NCBI GenBank assembly: GCA_016929775.1
Contig: JAFGIE010000128.1
Location: 1 to 30,548 of the forward strand
Length of the DNA: 30,548 bases
Origin: Anaerolineae bacterium
GTDB lineage: Bacteria > Chloroflexota > Anaerolineae > JAFGEY01
Reading direction: 5' to 3'
Position 1 is the first letter of the stretch. Each line of letters opens with the position of its first letter. Positions 8,931 to 16,537 of the stretch are shown in pieces. The notes under the pieces are model-generated. The model was not told the DNA's origin. It saw nothing but the letters and a program-made list of their open reading frames with translations, and searched no databases. A program made the translations under genes and the position numbers.

Positions 8931-9260
8931 CTACAGCTCCCCCTCGGTCAGCGCCAGGATGCTGATCCCGATCCCCGCCAGGTAGAGGCCCGCCAGGCGA
9001 TGTGGCGCGGACCCCAAGGCCAGCGTCGATAGGACAAGTGTCGCCAAGTGCAGGATCCCAAACATCAACGCCAAGCGAAAGAAGGCGTGATAGGAGAGCT
9101 GGGCGCGCGGCGGGGGCAGTTCTTCCCCACAGGCATAGGGCTGATGCTTGCCCGGCTCGTCGCGCCCGCGGGCGCCCACCCAGCCGCCTAACCGGTAGAG
9201 GGCATACGCCAAGGCGATAAAGGCGCCCGCCACGAACGGTGGGTTCAGGTAGGTCTGCAT
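8931..9260 (-). CDS. NuoA-like small membrane subunit
   Basis: A 109-residue protein with three predicted membrane segments. Similarity to NuoA rests on the loop after TM1, 'HQPYACGEELPP', which matches the position of the conserved 'YECGxxP' loop, followed by 'FFRLALMFGILHLATLVLS'. In complex I this Cys-containing loop lies next to the quinone-channel entrance. In hydrogenases an equivalent subunit (MbhI-like) links the anchor to the antiporters. ATG 9260 lies 1 bp after the NuoN-like stop; a longer frame up to 9311 adds residues overlapping that gene and is rejected. Assignment to NuoA rather than another small subunit is moderately sure. Confidence 0.72.
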   Translation of the reverse strand: MQTYLNPPFVAGAFIALAYALYRLGGWVGARGRDEPGKHQPYACGEELPPPRAQLSYHAFFRLALMFGILHLATLVLSTLALGSAPHRLAGLYLAGIGISILALTEGEL

Positions 9261-9261
9261 C

Positions 9262-10737
9262 TCAGCGCCCCAATCCCAGCAGGTACGAGCCCACGCCAGA
9301 CAGCCAGTCAAGCCACGGCGCGGGGTAAAAGCCCATCGCCAGCGTCATGCCTCCGAGCGACAGCAGCGGGACCGCCATCCAAGCAGAGACACGCCCCCGG
9401 TTGATCGGCAGCTGCTGCGCCCGCGGACGCGCGAACAGCACACCAAGTAGGGGCAGGTAGTAGCCGAGTGCGGTCAGCGTGTTGACCAGGTACAGCGCCA
9501 AAACCACGCCGGAGAGCCAATCCAGGTGACGCAAGCCGCGGGTCAGGATCAGCCACTTGCCCGTGAACCCCGCCAACGGGGGAATGCCGGAGAGCCCGGC
9601 GACGGCGACGGCAAGGGAGACGGCGACCGGCGGCAGGCGCTGCGCCATGCCGCGCAGCTGTTCGATCTCGGTCACGTCGCCGTAATAGTGACACACGCCC
9701 TTGGACAGAAAAGCCAGCCCCTTCATCACCGTGTGGACCAGGAGCCAAAAGAACGCCGCCTGTATCGCCCCCGGCGCACCGTGGCGCAGGCCCAGCCCCA
9801 CGCCGAGCATGACGTACCCCATCTGCGCAATCGAGGAGTAGGCCAACAGCCGCTTGGTGTTGGTCTGCACCAGCGCCATGGCGTTGCCCAGCGTCATGTT
9901 GACCACGGCAAGGAGGGCGAGCAGCGTCCCCAGCGCGCGCGCCGGCAAGCCCAGGCCCAGGCTGGTCTTGAGCAACACATAGAACGCGCTCTGGATCACG
10001 ATCCCGGACAACATGGCGCTGACGCTGCTCGGCGCGCGCCCGTGCGCATCGGGCAACCAGGTGTGCAGCGGCACAAGCGCGCTCTTGATCCCCAGCCCAA
10101 CCAGGATGCACGCCGCGCCAACCCGTGTCCACACGCCGGCGCCCGCGCGCGTCGCCTCCCAGAGCAGCGCCGCCTGTCCGCCATCGCGGTATACGAACGA
10201 GATGCCAAGGAGTATGAGCGCTGTGCCCAGGCTGCCGATGATCAGGTACTTGAACCCGGCTTCGATCGCCGTATCGGTGTGCCGCCGGAACGCCACTAGG
10301 GCGTACGCGCAGATGCTCATCAACTCACAGAACATGTACAGGTTGAACAGGTCTGCGGCGCTGACCATGCCCACCAGTCCGGCGACCAGGAGCAGGAGCA
10401 GCGGATAGTAGACCGGGTAGCGCTGGTCGTGATCGACGTAGCGACCGGAGTAGAGGGCCACCACGGCGCCCAGAGAGAGGGCCACAGCGCCCACCACCAG
10501 TGCGCCCGGATCGCCAGACAGGAACGCGCCCCCCGTGGACGTCCACCCCCAGGTCGGCGAGGGACCCTCACCCCACCCCGCCGCGAGCAGCGCCAAGAGG
10601 GCCAAGACAAAGACCAACGCCGTCCACAGCGCCAGCACCCCGCTCCGCGCGCGGAGGAGGCGTGCGAGCAGGTAGGCGACGAGCGCGCCGCCCGCCAGCA
10701 GAGCTAGGGGCAGCACGAGCAGGGGGCTCCCGCTCAC
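9262..10737 (-). CDS. NuoN/MrpD-like proton (or Na+) antiporter-type subunit
   Basis: A 491-residue, 13-14-helix membrane protein of the NADH-quinone oxidoreductase/Mrp antiporter family. The TM5 glutamate appears in 'YMFCELMSICAYAL'. The TM7 lysine appears in 'GLGIKSALVPLHTWLPDAHG', followed by 'APSSVSAMLSG'. The TM8 stretch reads 'NTKRLLAYSSIAQMGYV' and 'GLSGIPPLAGFTGKW' is also diagnostic. These residues form the ion-translocation half-channels. The start is GTG 10737, overlapping the previous stop as GTGA. In the complex this would be one of three pumping units driven by the hydrogenase reaction. Confidence 0.92.
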   Translation of the reverse strand: MSGSPLLVLPLALLAGGALVAYLLARLLRARSGVLALWTALVFVLALLALLAAGWGEGPSPTWGWTSTGGAFLSGDPGALVVGAVALSLGAVVALYSGRYVDHDQRYPVYYPLLLLLVAGLVGMVSAADLFNLYMFCELMSICAYALVAFRRHTDTAIEAGFKYLIIGSLGTALILLGISFVYRDGGQAALLWEATRAGAGVWTRVGAACILVGLGIKSALVPLHTWLPDAHGRAPSSVSAMLSGIVIQSAFYVLLKTSLGLGLPARALGTLLALLAVVNMTLGNAMALVQTNTKRLLAYSSIAQMGYVMLGVGLGLRHGAPGAIQAAFFWLLVHTVMKGLAFLSKGVCHYYGDVTEIEQLRGMAQRLPPVAVSLAVAVAGLSGIPPLAGFTGKWLILTRGLRHLDWLSGVVLALYLVNTLTALGYYLPLLGVLFARPRAQQLPINRGRVSAWMAVPLLSLGGMTLAMGFYPAPWLDWLSGVGSYLLGLGR

Positions 10738-12206
10738 CAGGCGCCTCCTCGAACCAGGTCCAGCGCGCGCTCAGCCCAACCAAAGATCGGCCCCGGCAGG
10801 ACGCCGGCGACGAGGGAGAGGATGGCGAGCGCCACGCTCGGAACCGACATGGCGCGCGGAATGACGCCGACCTCGAGGTCCTCGGGCTGCTGACCGGCAA
10901 AGATCCGGACCCAGAACCAGAGGGCATAGGCCACGGTGAGCAGTGAGCCAAGGACCGACAGGACCGCCAGGCCAAGGTAGGGGGTCTGGAACCCACCGGC
11001 AAAGATCATCCACTCGCTATCAAAGACGCCGAGCGGGGGCGTGCCCGCGATCGCCAGGGCGCCTACGCCCGTCGCGATCGCCGCCAGGGGCATGGCTTTT
11101 CCCAGCCCGCGCAGGTCAGAGATCGTGCGCCGCCCCGTGGCGCGGATGATCAGACCGGTACACATAAAGAGGAGCGCTTTGACGATGGCGTGATAGATCA
11201 CGTGCAGCATGGCTCCGGAGACGCCCTGCCGGGTGAGCGTACCCAGCCCATACAGAATGTACCCCATCTGGCTGACGCTCGAGTAGGCGATGATCCGCTT
11301 CACATCCCGTTCCGCCAGGGCCATGAGCGCGCCATAGAATTCCGAGATCACGCCCAGGATCATCATGGGCAGGCCAAAGGGGGCGACATCCGCCGCGGCA
11401 AAGATACCGATGGGAAACCGGAGGATGCCATAGGTGCCCATGCTCAGCATCGCCGCAGCGAGCATGATCGTGACCGACATGGGCGCCACGGTATGCGCAT
11501 CGGGCAGCCAGAGGTGCAGCGGAAAGACCGCCATCTTGACGCAGAACCCGATCATAAAGAGCGCGATCGCCGCGCGCGTCAGGCTGGGCGCCAGCGAGAT
11601 CCCGTCGCGCAGGGCTGCAAAGCCATCGCTCCCGGCGGCATCGTAGAGCAAGATCAGGGCCACGAGGACGAGCAGGGAGCCGAGGTGGGTAAAGATAAAG
11701 TACTTGAGCGCCACCGCGCCGCGTCGCTCGCCCTCGCCCCACAGAGCGATCAGCACGCAGGAGGCGACGAGCATCAGCTCCCAAAAGATGTAAAAGAGAA
11801 ACATGTCATCCGCGATCGTTGTGCCCGCCATGCCTGTGGCAAACAGCATCAGCAAGGCATAGTAGTAGGGCGTGCGATCGTCGACGTGGTGGTACCCCCA
11901 CGAGTAGAGGATCGCCACCAGGGTCACCGTTGCCTCGGTGATCAGGAAGGGCAACGAGAGGGCATCGAGATGCAGGCCGAACTGGATCCCGGCAGCCGGG
12001 ATCCAGCGCATGTGCACCGAAGGATCGACGCCCGCACGCAGGCTCGGGATCAGAGTCAGCGTGCTGAGCAGCGAGAGGGCAGCCGCGCCGCCGGCGATCC
12101 ATCCCGCAGCGCGCGGACGGCTTGCCAGGCGACCACGCAGCGCCACGAGGACGAGCACCGCAAGCAGCGGCATACCCAGGACGGTCAAGAGCCAGGTCGT
12201 TTCCAT
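10734..12206 (-). CDS. NuoM/MrpD-like antiporter-type subunit
   Basis: A 490-residue paralogue of the next gene, with about 14 membrane segments. It retains 'YIFWELMLVASCVLIAL' (TM5 Glu) and 'GFCVKMAVFPLHLWLPDAH' (TM7 Lys). It also has 'ERDVKRIIAYSSVSQMGYI', 'HAIVKALLFMCTGL' and 'AGTPPLGVFDSEW'. All polar residues linked to ion pumping are present. ATG 12206 is 59 bp downstream of the NuoL-like stop, the largest gap in the operon; I see no promoter or hairpin in that gap. The gene overlaps the NuoN-like gene by 4 bp. Confidence 0.92.
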   Translation of the reverse strand: METTWLLTVLGMPLLAVLVLVALRGRLASRPRAAGWIAGGAAALSLLSTLTLIPSLRAGVDPSVHMRWIPAAGIQFGLHLDALSLPFLITEATVTLVAILYSWGYHHVDDRTPYYYALLMLFATGMAGTTIADDMFLFYIFWELMLVASCVLIALWGEGERRGAVALKYFIFTHLGSLLVLVALILLYDAAGSDGFAALRDGISLAPSLTRAAIALFMIGFCVKMAVFPLHLWLPDAHTVAPMSVTIMLAAAMLSMGTYGILRFPIGIFAAADVAPFGLPMMILGVISEFYGALMALAERDVKRIIAYSSVSQMGYILYGLGTLTRQGVSGAMLHVIYHAIVKALLFMCTGLIIRATGRRTISDLRGLGKAMPLAAIATGVGALAIAGTPPLGVFDSEWMIFAGGFQTPYLGLAVLSVLGSLLTVAYALWFWVRIFAGQQPEDLEVGVIPRAMSVPSVALAILSLVAGVLPGPIFGWAERALDLVRGGAW

Positions 12207-12265
12207 GCCTCACATCCCATCTCTACGCACAGCCATACGGCCCCACACGTGCACGCCCCCAGATC

Positions 12266-14218
12266 TCACCATGCCAGGTACACGACCACCCCGACCACGA
12301 CCAGGGCGCCGACCACCCACAGCAGATTGCGGCGCAGCATGCCAGTGTGCCGCCGCTGCAGCACGCGCGCCACGGCAAACGCCGACTGGGCGACCCGGCG
12401 TGGCAGCGCCTCGATCCCCTCGCGCTCGACCGCACGCCAGGCCCATCCCGCTACGGTAAGCGCCGACTGGGCGACCCGGCTTGGCAGCCGCTCGATCCCG
12501 TCGCGCTCGACCGTATGCCAGGCCCATCCCGCCGCGCCGAGCGTCGCCCGAATGACGTACGCGACGCCCGACTCGAGGATGCCTTGCTCGATCCACCGGC
12601 GCTGCCATTCTGCGATGCGGACCGCGCCCTGGCTGACAGAGGTCACCACCCGCTCCAGGACGCCGACCTCGATCGCACGTGGTGCCTGCCCAAGGCGCGC
12701 CAGGCCCCTGTCCAGGCGCTGCCCATCCCCCAGGTCCGCTCCAGGCGGCGCGGGCAGGCGCCAGCCCAACCGCCAGGCAATGAGGGCGAGCGGAAGCGCC
12801 AGCCAGATCGCCGGCGCGGCGGCGAGGTACGACAGCAGCGCAAGGGCAGCAGGATCAGCCGCCAGCCCGGTCCCGCTGGCGCGCGCCAAGCGCTCGAGCA
12901 GCGGTGCGAGGAAGGCGATCCCTGCGAGCAGCGTGGCCCCGAGCGCACCCGCTGCCGCACACTGCGCCCACGGTGCGGCGTGCGGCGCCGGCTCTGTGCG
13001 CGCTCGCACAGCGGCGACCGCACGCGCGCTGACCGCCACAGCCCACGCGATCAGCAGCGCCACGCCGACCTCGGCAAGGGCGCGGGGCGCCGCGGGCAGG
13101 CCCGCCGCACCAGCCCAAAAGGCCACGCACACGCCCCATCCCGCCGTCGCCAGCGCGCCAGCGGCGAGCAGGAACGCGCGCACGCGGCGCGCCGGCAGCC
13201 CAGCGACCAGGTGCAGCAGCGTGCGCAGCACGGTCAGCGCCGAGATGCCGATCCATACCTCACCCTTGAGCCCCCCTGCCCCGAGCAGCAGCGCCAGCCC
13301 ACCGTGGGCGGCGAGGGCATGCACCGTGCCCTGATCCTCGTCGATCCGCGCCACAGCCAAGTAGGCGGCGACCACAGCGCCGCCCGCCCCAACCCAGGCG
13401 GCAGCCACGCGCACCGTCTCCGCCGCCGCCAAGAGCGGCGCCGTGCGGTACAAGAGATAGAGCCCCAGGTTGGGCATGACCGTCGCGTACAGCCACGCCC
13501 GCGACCGGAGCGAGAGCGCGCTCCCCGCGCGCACCCAGACGTGGAAGGGCCAGCCGCCGATCTTGACCCAGACTGCTAGCGCGAGCCCCAGGGCGATCCA
13601 GCCCAGCGCCGGGCCCTGCAGCGCCTGTCCAGCCTCGAGCGCCGGGTCGATCGCCAAGCTGCCCGTCGCCGCCGCCAGTATCGCGATCGCCGCCAGCAGC
13701 CACGCATCGCCAAAGCGGAGGATGAGATACACGAACGGCGAGAGGGTCGCCCTCTGCGCGTCCGTCCGCTCGGCAAGGGGCGCACATGCCACGCACAGCG
13801 CAGCGACCTCGAGCGCCGCATAGCGCAGCACAAAATGCGCAGAGAGAAAGGCGACGCAGGCAGCGGCGAGGGCGACCGCAGCCAAGCCCATCGAGCGAGA
13901 CAGAGGGCTGGACCCCTCCAGATCCGACCACGTCCCCAGGAGGACCAAGAAACCCGCCCAGGTGGTGAATGCGGCGGCATACAGCCCAGAAGCCCCAGCC
14001 TCCAGGGCCATGCGTCCCGCGCCCGGGAGCCACTCGAAGGCGATCCCGGTGGGCTCGCCCGCCCGACCGACCGCTAGGGCGGCGCACACGGACGCGATCG
14101 CGAAAGCCGAGAGCCCCACCCAGCGCGCGCGGCGCGGCGAGCGCCGGTTTCCCAAGGTCAGCAGGAACACGCCAGCGAGCGCAGGCAGCGCGATCCAGGC
14201 CAGCAGCAGCACGCGCAC
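12266..14218 (-). CDS. divergent NuoL-like antiporter subunit with extended lateral-helix region
   Basis: This 650-residue membrane protein is the most divergent of the three antiporter-like subunits. The core keeps the TM7 lysine in 'VWVKIGGWPFHVWV' and a Glu in 'RYAALEVAALCVACA'. The usual 'LPDAxxxPxxVSAxL' after the lysine is replaced by an Arg/Ser-rich stretch. The C-terminus shows NuoL architecture: about 130 residues of amphipathic helix (from 'LERVVTSVSQG' onward), then 'HTGMLRRNLLWVVGALVVV' and a final membrane anchor. In NuoL this helix HL runs along the other antiporters. It contains 27-residue tandem repeats (see the repeat entry). The start is GTG 14218, 4 bp after the NuoK-like stop. 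Confidence 0.85.
   Translation of the reverse strand: MRVLLLAWIALPALAGVFLLTLGNRRSPRRARWVGLSAFAIASVCAALAVGRAGEPTGIAFEWLPGAGRMALEAGASGLYAAAFTTWAGFLVLLGTWSDLEGSSPLSRSMGLAAVALAAACVAFLSAHFVLRYAALEVAALCVACAPLAERTDAQRATLSPFVYLILRFGDAWLLAAIAILAAATGSLAIDPALEAGQALQGPALGWIALGLALAVWVKIGGWPFHVWVRAGSALSLRSRAWLYATVMPNLGLYLLYRTAPLLAAAETVRVAAAWVGAGGAVVAAYLAVARIDEDQGTVHALAAHGGLALLLGAGGLKGEVWIGISALTVLRTLLHLVAGLPARRVRAFLLAAGALATAGWGVCVAFWAGAAGLPAAPRALAEVGVALLIAWAVAVSARAVAAVRARTEPAPHAAPWAQCAAAGALGATLLAGIAFLAPLLERLARASGTGLAADPAALALLSYLAAAPAIWLALPLALIAWRLGWRLPAPPGADLGDGQRLDRGLARLGQAPRAIEVGVLERVVTSVSQGAVRIAEWQRRWIEQGILESGVAYVIRATLGAAGWAWHTVERDGIERLPSRVAQSALTVAGWAWRAVEREGIEALPRRVAQSAFAVARVLQRRHTGMLRRNLLWVVGALVVVGVVVYLAW
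12381..12542 (-). repeat. two 81-bp tandem repeats within the NuoL-like gene
   Basis: Two adjacent copies, 12381-12461 and 12462-12542, differ at about 11 of 81 positions by my count. They encode two 27-residue units of pattern AGWAWxxVExxGIExLPxR followed by VAQSA. The preceding 27 residues (A.W......E.GI) look like a third, older copy. The period keeps the reading frame and falls in the amphipathic lateral-helix region. Confidence 0.9.
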
Positions 14219-14222
14219 GCGC

Positions 14223-14549
14223 TTACCCTCTCAGCCTGGTCAGATCGTCGACGTCACCCGAGGGATAGTGACGGAAGACGTTGACGATCAGTGCCAGGGC
14301 GACGGCGATCGTGACCGCCTCGACCACCAAGGCAGAGACGACCATCGTCTCGCCGAAGGGCGTGTCCGCACGTAGGCGCGCAGCTTGGATCAGGTTGAGG
14401 GTCACGCCCTGGAGCATGATCTTGAGCCCGATCACCTGCTTGATCGCGTTGCGCCGCGTGAGCAGGCAGTACAGGCCCACTGCGAAGAGAAGGAGGCCCA
14501 GCGCGGTGTTCAGGATGTCGAGCCACGGTCCATCGGGGAGGGAGGTCAT
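14223..14549 (-). CDS. NuoK/MnhC-like small membrane subunit
   Basis: A 108-residue protein with three membrane segments. The first loop and TM2, 'YCLLTRRNAIKQVIGLKIMLQGVTLNLIQ', match the NuoK/MrpC pattern (RRN then IGxxxMxxxxNL). The TM2 acidic residue used in NuoK (GLEIM) is replaced here by Lys (GLKIM), as in several Mrp/Mbh-type MnhC relatives. The third helix follows 'ETMVVSALVVEAVTIAVALAL', with a conserved Glu. ATG 14549 overlaps the upstream stop as ATGA, and the gene ends 4 bp before the NuoL-like gene. Confidence 0.87.
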   Translation of the reverse strand: MTSLPDGPWLDILNTALGLLLFAVGLYCLLTRRNAIKQVIGLKIMLQGVTLNLIQAARLRADTPFGETMVVSALVVEAVTIAVALALIVNVFRHYPSGDVDDLTRLRG

Positions 14550-14800
14550 TCGGCGTCCCCTTCCCTGCTGCGGGGCAGGAGGCCCGCGATGCAGAGCGCC
14601 CCGACGACGATCAGCGCAGCCTGGACAGCCAGGTCGAGGCTGCGCTCCTGCCAGAACCAGTCGCGAAAGGAGCCTGCTTCCACGGATGCGGGGGCGTCTT
14701 CCGCGTGTCGCGGGCTAGGGATCGTTCGTTGACCGATCAGAAAGCCGAACACGAGCAGCGCCACGGCAAAGACGATCCAGGCGATATCTTCACGGCGCAT
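14546..14800 (-). CDS. small two-helix membrane subunit (MbhE-like, tentative)
   Basis: An 84-residue protein with an N-terminal membrane helix ('IAWIVFAVALLVFGFLIG') and a C-terminal helix ('LAVQAALIVVGALCIAGLL'). A polar loop containing 'FRDWFWQERSLDL' joins them. Position and layout resemble the small Mrp/Mbh subunits found between the MbhD-like and NuoK-like genes of membrane-bound hydrogenases. I cannot identify the exact family from sequence alone. It overlaps the preceding gene by 11 bp and the next by 4 bp, so it belongs to the operon. Confidence 0.75.
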   Translation of the reverse strand: MRREDIAWIVFAVALLVFGFLIGQRTIPSPRHAEDAPASVEAGSFRDWFWQERSLDLAVQAALIVVGALCIAGLLPRSREGDAE

Positions 14801-15074
14801 CGCGCGAGCTCCCCATGGACTCGGTCAGGCTGATGGCGACGATAAAGAGCACGCTGATCAGGCCCGCCCCCACGCTCAGCTCAAAGCCTCCCGCATAGGG
14901 GGCGCCGAGGAGGAAAAAGAGCATGGCCAAAGCAACACTGCCGACGCCGAGGGCGACCGCCGCCCGGATCAGGGTGCGGGCGCGCACGGCGGCGATCGCC
15001 CCGCCGACGACGGTCGCGGCGAGAAGGACATAGCCGATGACGGTCAAATCGTCACCCCCGGATGGTTGCGGCAT
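14790..15074 (-). CDS. MbhD-like (DUF4040-type) membrane subunit, first gene of the hydrogenase operon
   Basis: A 94-residue protein with three hydrophobic helices. The pattern 'ARTLIRAAVALGVGSVALAMLFFLLGAPYAGGFELSVGAGLISVLFIVAI' fits the DUF4040 family, equivalent to MbhD and to the C-terminal part of MrpA. It provides part of the ion path between antiporter modules. The ATG at 15074 has only a weak ribosome binding site. An in-frame TTG at 15047 is preceded by GGGGGTGA and would give an 85-residue protein that starts just before the first helix, so it is a serious alternative start. Transcription would come from the promoter at 15232-15260. Confidence 0.8.
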   Translation of the reverse strand: MPQPSGGDDLTVIGYVLLAATVVGGAIAAVRARTLIRAAVALGVGSVALAMLFFLLGAPYAGGFELSVGAGLISVLFIVAISLTESMGSSRDAP

Positions 15075-15094
15075 AGGAACGCTCGGATATGAAA

Positions 15095-15146
15095 CGACAG
15101 CCGACCACCCATCGGCATTGCTGTCCTACAAGGGGATCGGCTGTCG
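15095..15146. promoter_or_regulatory. inverted repeat in the hydrogenase operon leader
   Basis: CGACAGCCGA (15095-15104) and its exact reverse complement TCGGCTGTCG (15137-15146) flank a 32-nt spacer. The element lies between the predicted transcription start (about 15225) and the first start codon (15074). It could be an operator or an RNA stem near the ribosome binding site. Function unknown. Confidence 0.55.
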
Positions 15147-15231
15147 ATCGCTCGCGAGACTGGGCCCCCTCATCGTTGCGGATAGGTCTCGTCCAGGTTG
15201 AGGCGAGTGTCGGCTTTAGTTTAGCGAGTAG

Positions 15232-15260
15232 ATTGTATCATGGAACGGCGCCCTTTTCAA
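15232..15260 (-). promoter_or_regulatory. sigma70-like promoter of the hydrogenase operon
   Basis: On the minus strand a -35 box TTGAAA (15260-15255) and a -10 box TACAAT (15237-15232) are spaced by exactly 17 bp. Predicted start of transcription is near 15225, giving a leader of about 150 nt. The -35 box and spacer lie inside the last codons of the upstream PHP gene and the -10 box just after its stop. Confidence 0.7.
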
Positions 15261-16452
15261 GTCCGAGCTGCGTCTCGTAGAGGTCGTCCATGCGCGCCCG
15301 TTGCTCAGACATGCTGCGCGGGTCGAGGCGCTCACCCCGCCAGGCGCGGTAGGCCAACGCTGCCTCGACGTCACACAGCGCATCGTGCAGCGGGAAAAAG
15401 TGCTCTTCGAGCAGGTACGCATAGTCGACCAGGTCGAAGGAGCCAAAGGCCTGCAGCTCACGCACGCGCAGCACCCGGTCGACCGGCTTGACGGTGGTAC
15501 AAGCCACAGACCATCCTTCGGCGATCGCGTCGAGCACGGCGCCAGGGGTCGGGGCGCGCGCGTAGACCAGCGTCCAATAGGTGCCATACGTGTGATCGGT
15601 GCGGTGCGTGTCCGAGTTGCCGAGGATCGGGATGTCGTGCCCTGCAGCGCGGAAGTCCAGGTAGCGCGCCAGCGAGCGGACGTTGTTCTGGTAGCGCACG
15701 TCGCCAAGCAGCTCGATCCCGTCGAGGATGCCGTCCACCAGCACCTGGTCATACATGGGCACCGGGAGATGGAACCCGCGCTCGACGTACCAGTAGGGAT
15801 GCGCCAAGTAGGCGCGCCCGCCATGCGCTTGGGTCGCCTCGATCGCCCAGCGGAGGGCCTCGTACGTCCAGGCGGCGCTGTTGCCCGAACCGAGCAGCGC
15901 GCCCGGCAGATCGGCGATGCCGGCGTCGGCGTTGATCGCCAGGGTATGCCAGTTGGGACCAGAGACCTCCTCTCCGGGCATCGAGATCAGGTTCAGGTCG
16001 AACCGCTCCCGCGCCGCCAGCCCGTCGAGTGATCCCTGGTAGGCATTGTGGTCGGTGATGACGGCAACATCGAGTCCCAGCTCGCGCCCGCGGATCAGCA
16101 TCTCGGCGGGCGTGGCGCGCCCGTCGGAGTAGAGGGTGTGGATGTGAAAGTCGCAGCGCAGCGGATAGCGCGCGCGGAGTTCGGGCGACGCGGCGTAGAA
16201 GCGCAGGCTAGCAAGCCGGTCCGTGGCAGGGGCAGGGAAGAGGTCGAGCATGTGTTCTCCGCGCACCCCACACGCGACCTCGACGCAGAGCTGCCCTCCT
16301 CCGTCAGCCGAGAGCTCGCGTTCGTGCACGTCGTCATCCTGCCGGCACGCGCGCGTCCGCACCACGTAGCGGTGTCCAGGGGTCAGTCCTTCGACGACCA
16401 AGGTCGCCGGGCGATCGATCGGGACCGTGAATGGGGCCAGTCGGATTGTCAT
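15238..16452 (-). CDS. PHP-domain metal-dependent phosphoesterase with N-terminal beta domain
   Basis: A 404-residue protein. Residues 1 to about 95 look like a beta-sandwich ('ATLVVEGLTPGHRYVVRTRA'), followed by a complete PHP domain. Metal ligands visible: HIH (103-105), D110, D134-H135 in 'VITDHN', the Glu pair in 'GEEVSGPNWH', 'YLAHPYW' and 'GNSDTH'. PHP domains of this type hydrolyse phosphoester bonds (nucleotide or sugar phosphates); the substrate here is unknown. The ATG at 16452 is preceded by GGGAGG at ideal distance; in-frame ATGs upstream (16467, 16491) would place that ribosome binding site inside the gene. It has its own promoter at 16480-16507. It is unrelated in architecture to the PHP-AlbA_2 protein at 3588. 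Confidence 0.87.
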   Translation of the reverse strand: MTIRLAPFTVPIDRPATLVVEGLTPGHRYVVRTRACRQDDDVHERELSADGGGQLCVEVACGVRGEHMLDLFPAPATDRLASLRFYAASPELRARYPLRCDFHIHTLYSDGRATPAEMLIRGRELGLDVAVITDHNAYQGSLDGLAARERFDLNLISMPGEEVSGPNWHTLAINADAGIADLPGALLGSGNSAAWTYEALRWAIEATQAHGGRAYLAHPYWYVERGFHLPVPMYDQVLVDGILDGIELLGDVRYQNNVRSLARYLDFRAAGHDIPILGNSDTHRTDHTYGTYWTLVYARAPTPGAVLDAIAEGWSVACTTVKPVDRVLRVRELQAFGSFDLVDYAYLLEEHFFPLHDALCDVEAALAYRAWRGERLDPRSMSEQRARMDDLYETQLGLEKGAVP

Positions 16453-16479
16453 ATCTATGCCTCCCATCGAGATAGGTGG

Positions 16480-16507
16480 ATTGTAACGCATTCTGTCCGC
16501 CCGTCAA
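16480..16507 (-). promoter_or_regulatory. promoter of the minus-strand PHP gene
   Basis: TTGACG (-35, 16507-16502) and TACAAT (-10, 16485-16480) with a 16-bp spacer, directed leftward; predicted start about 16473, roughly 20 nt before the ATG. It is back-to-back with the rightward promoter beginning at 16509. Confidence 0.68.
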
Positions 16508-16508
16508 C

Positions 16509-16537
16509 TTGTCCCCTCCCTACCGGCGTGTTATAAT
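16509..16537 (+). promoter_or_regulatory. promoter of the nucleotidyltransferase-mutase gene
   Basis: TTGTCC (-35, 16509-16514) and a perfect TATAAT (-10, 16532-16537) with a 17-bp spacer. The leader is about 100 nt and ends in GAGAGGAGAGGG just before the ATG at 16642. I see no clear hairpin or riboswitch in the leader. Confidence 0.7.

Noticed and set aside
11190..13334. 714-codon reading frame on the plus strand
   Set aside because: It runs across the antisense of two unmistakable antiporter genes and is Arg/Ser/His-rich low complexity, a typical high-GC shadow.
5636..15074. Reading the operon as respiratory complex I
   Set aside because: The large subunit keeps both CxxC Ni-binding pairs and the small subunit has NGCDIE; NuoE, NuoF, NuoG and a quinone-type NuoD are missing.
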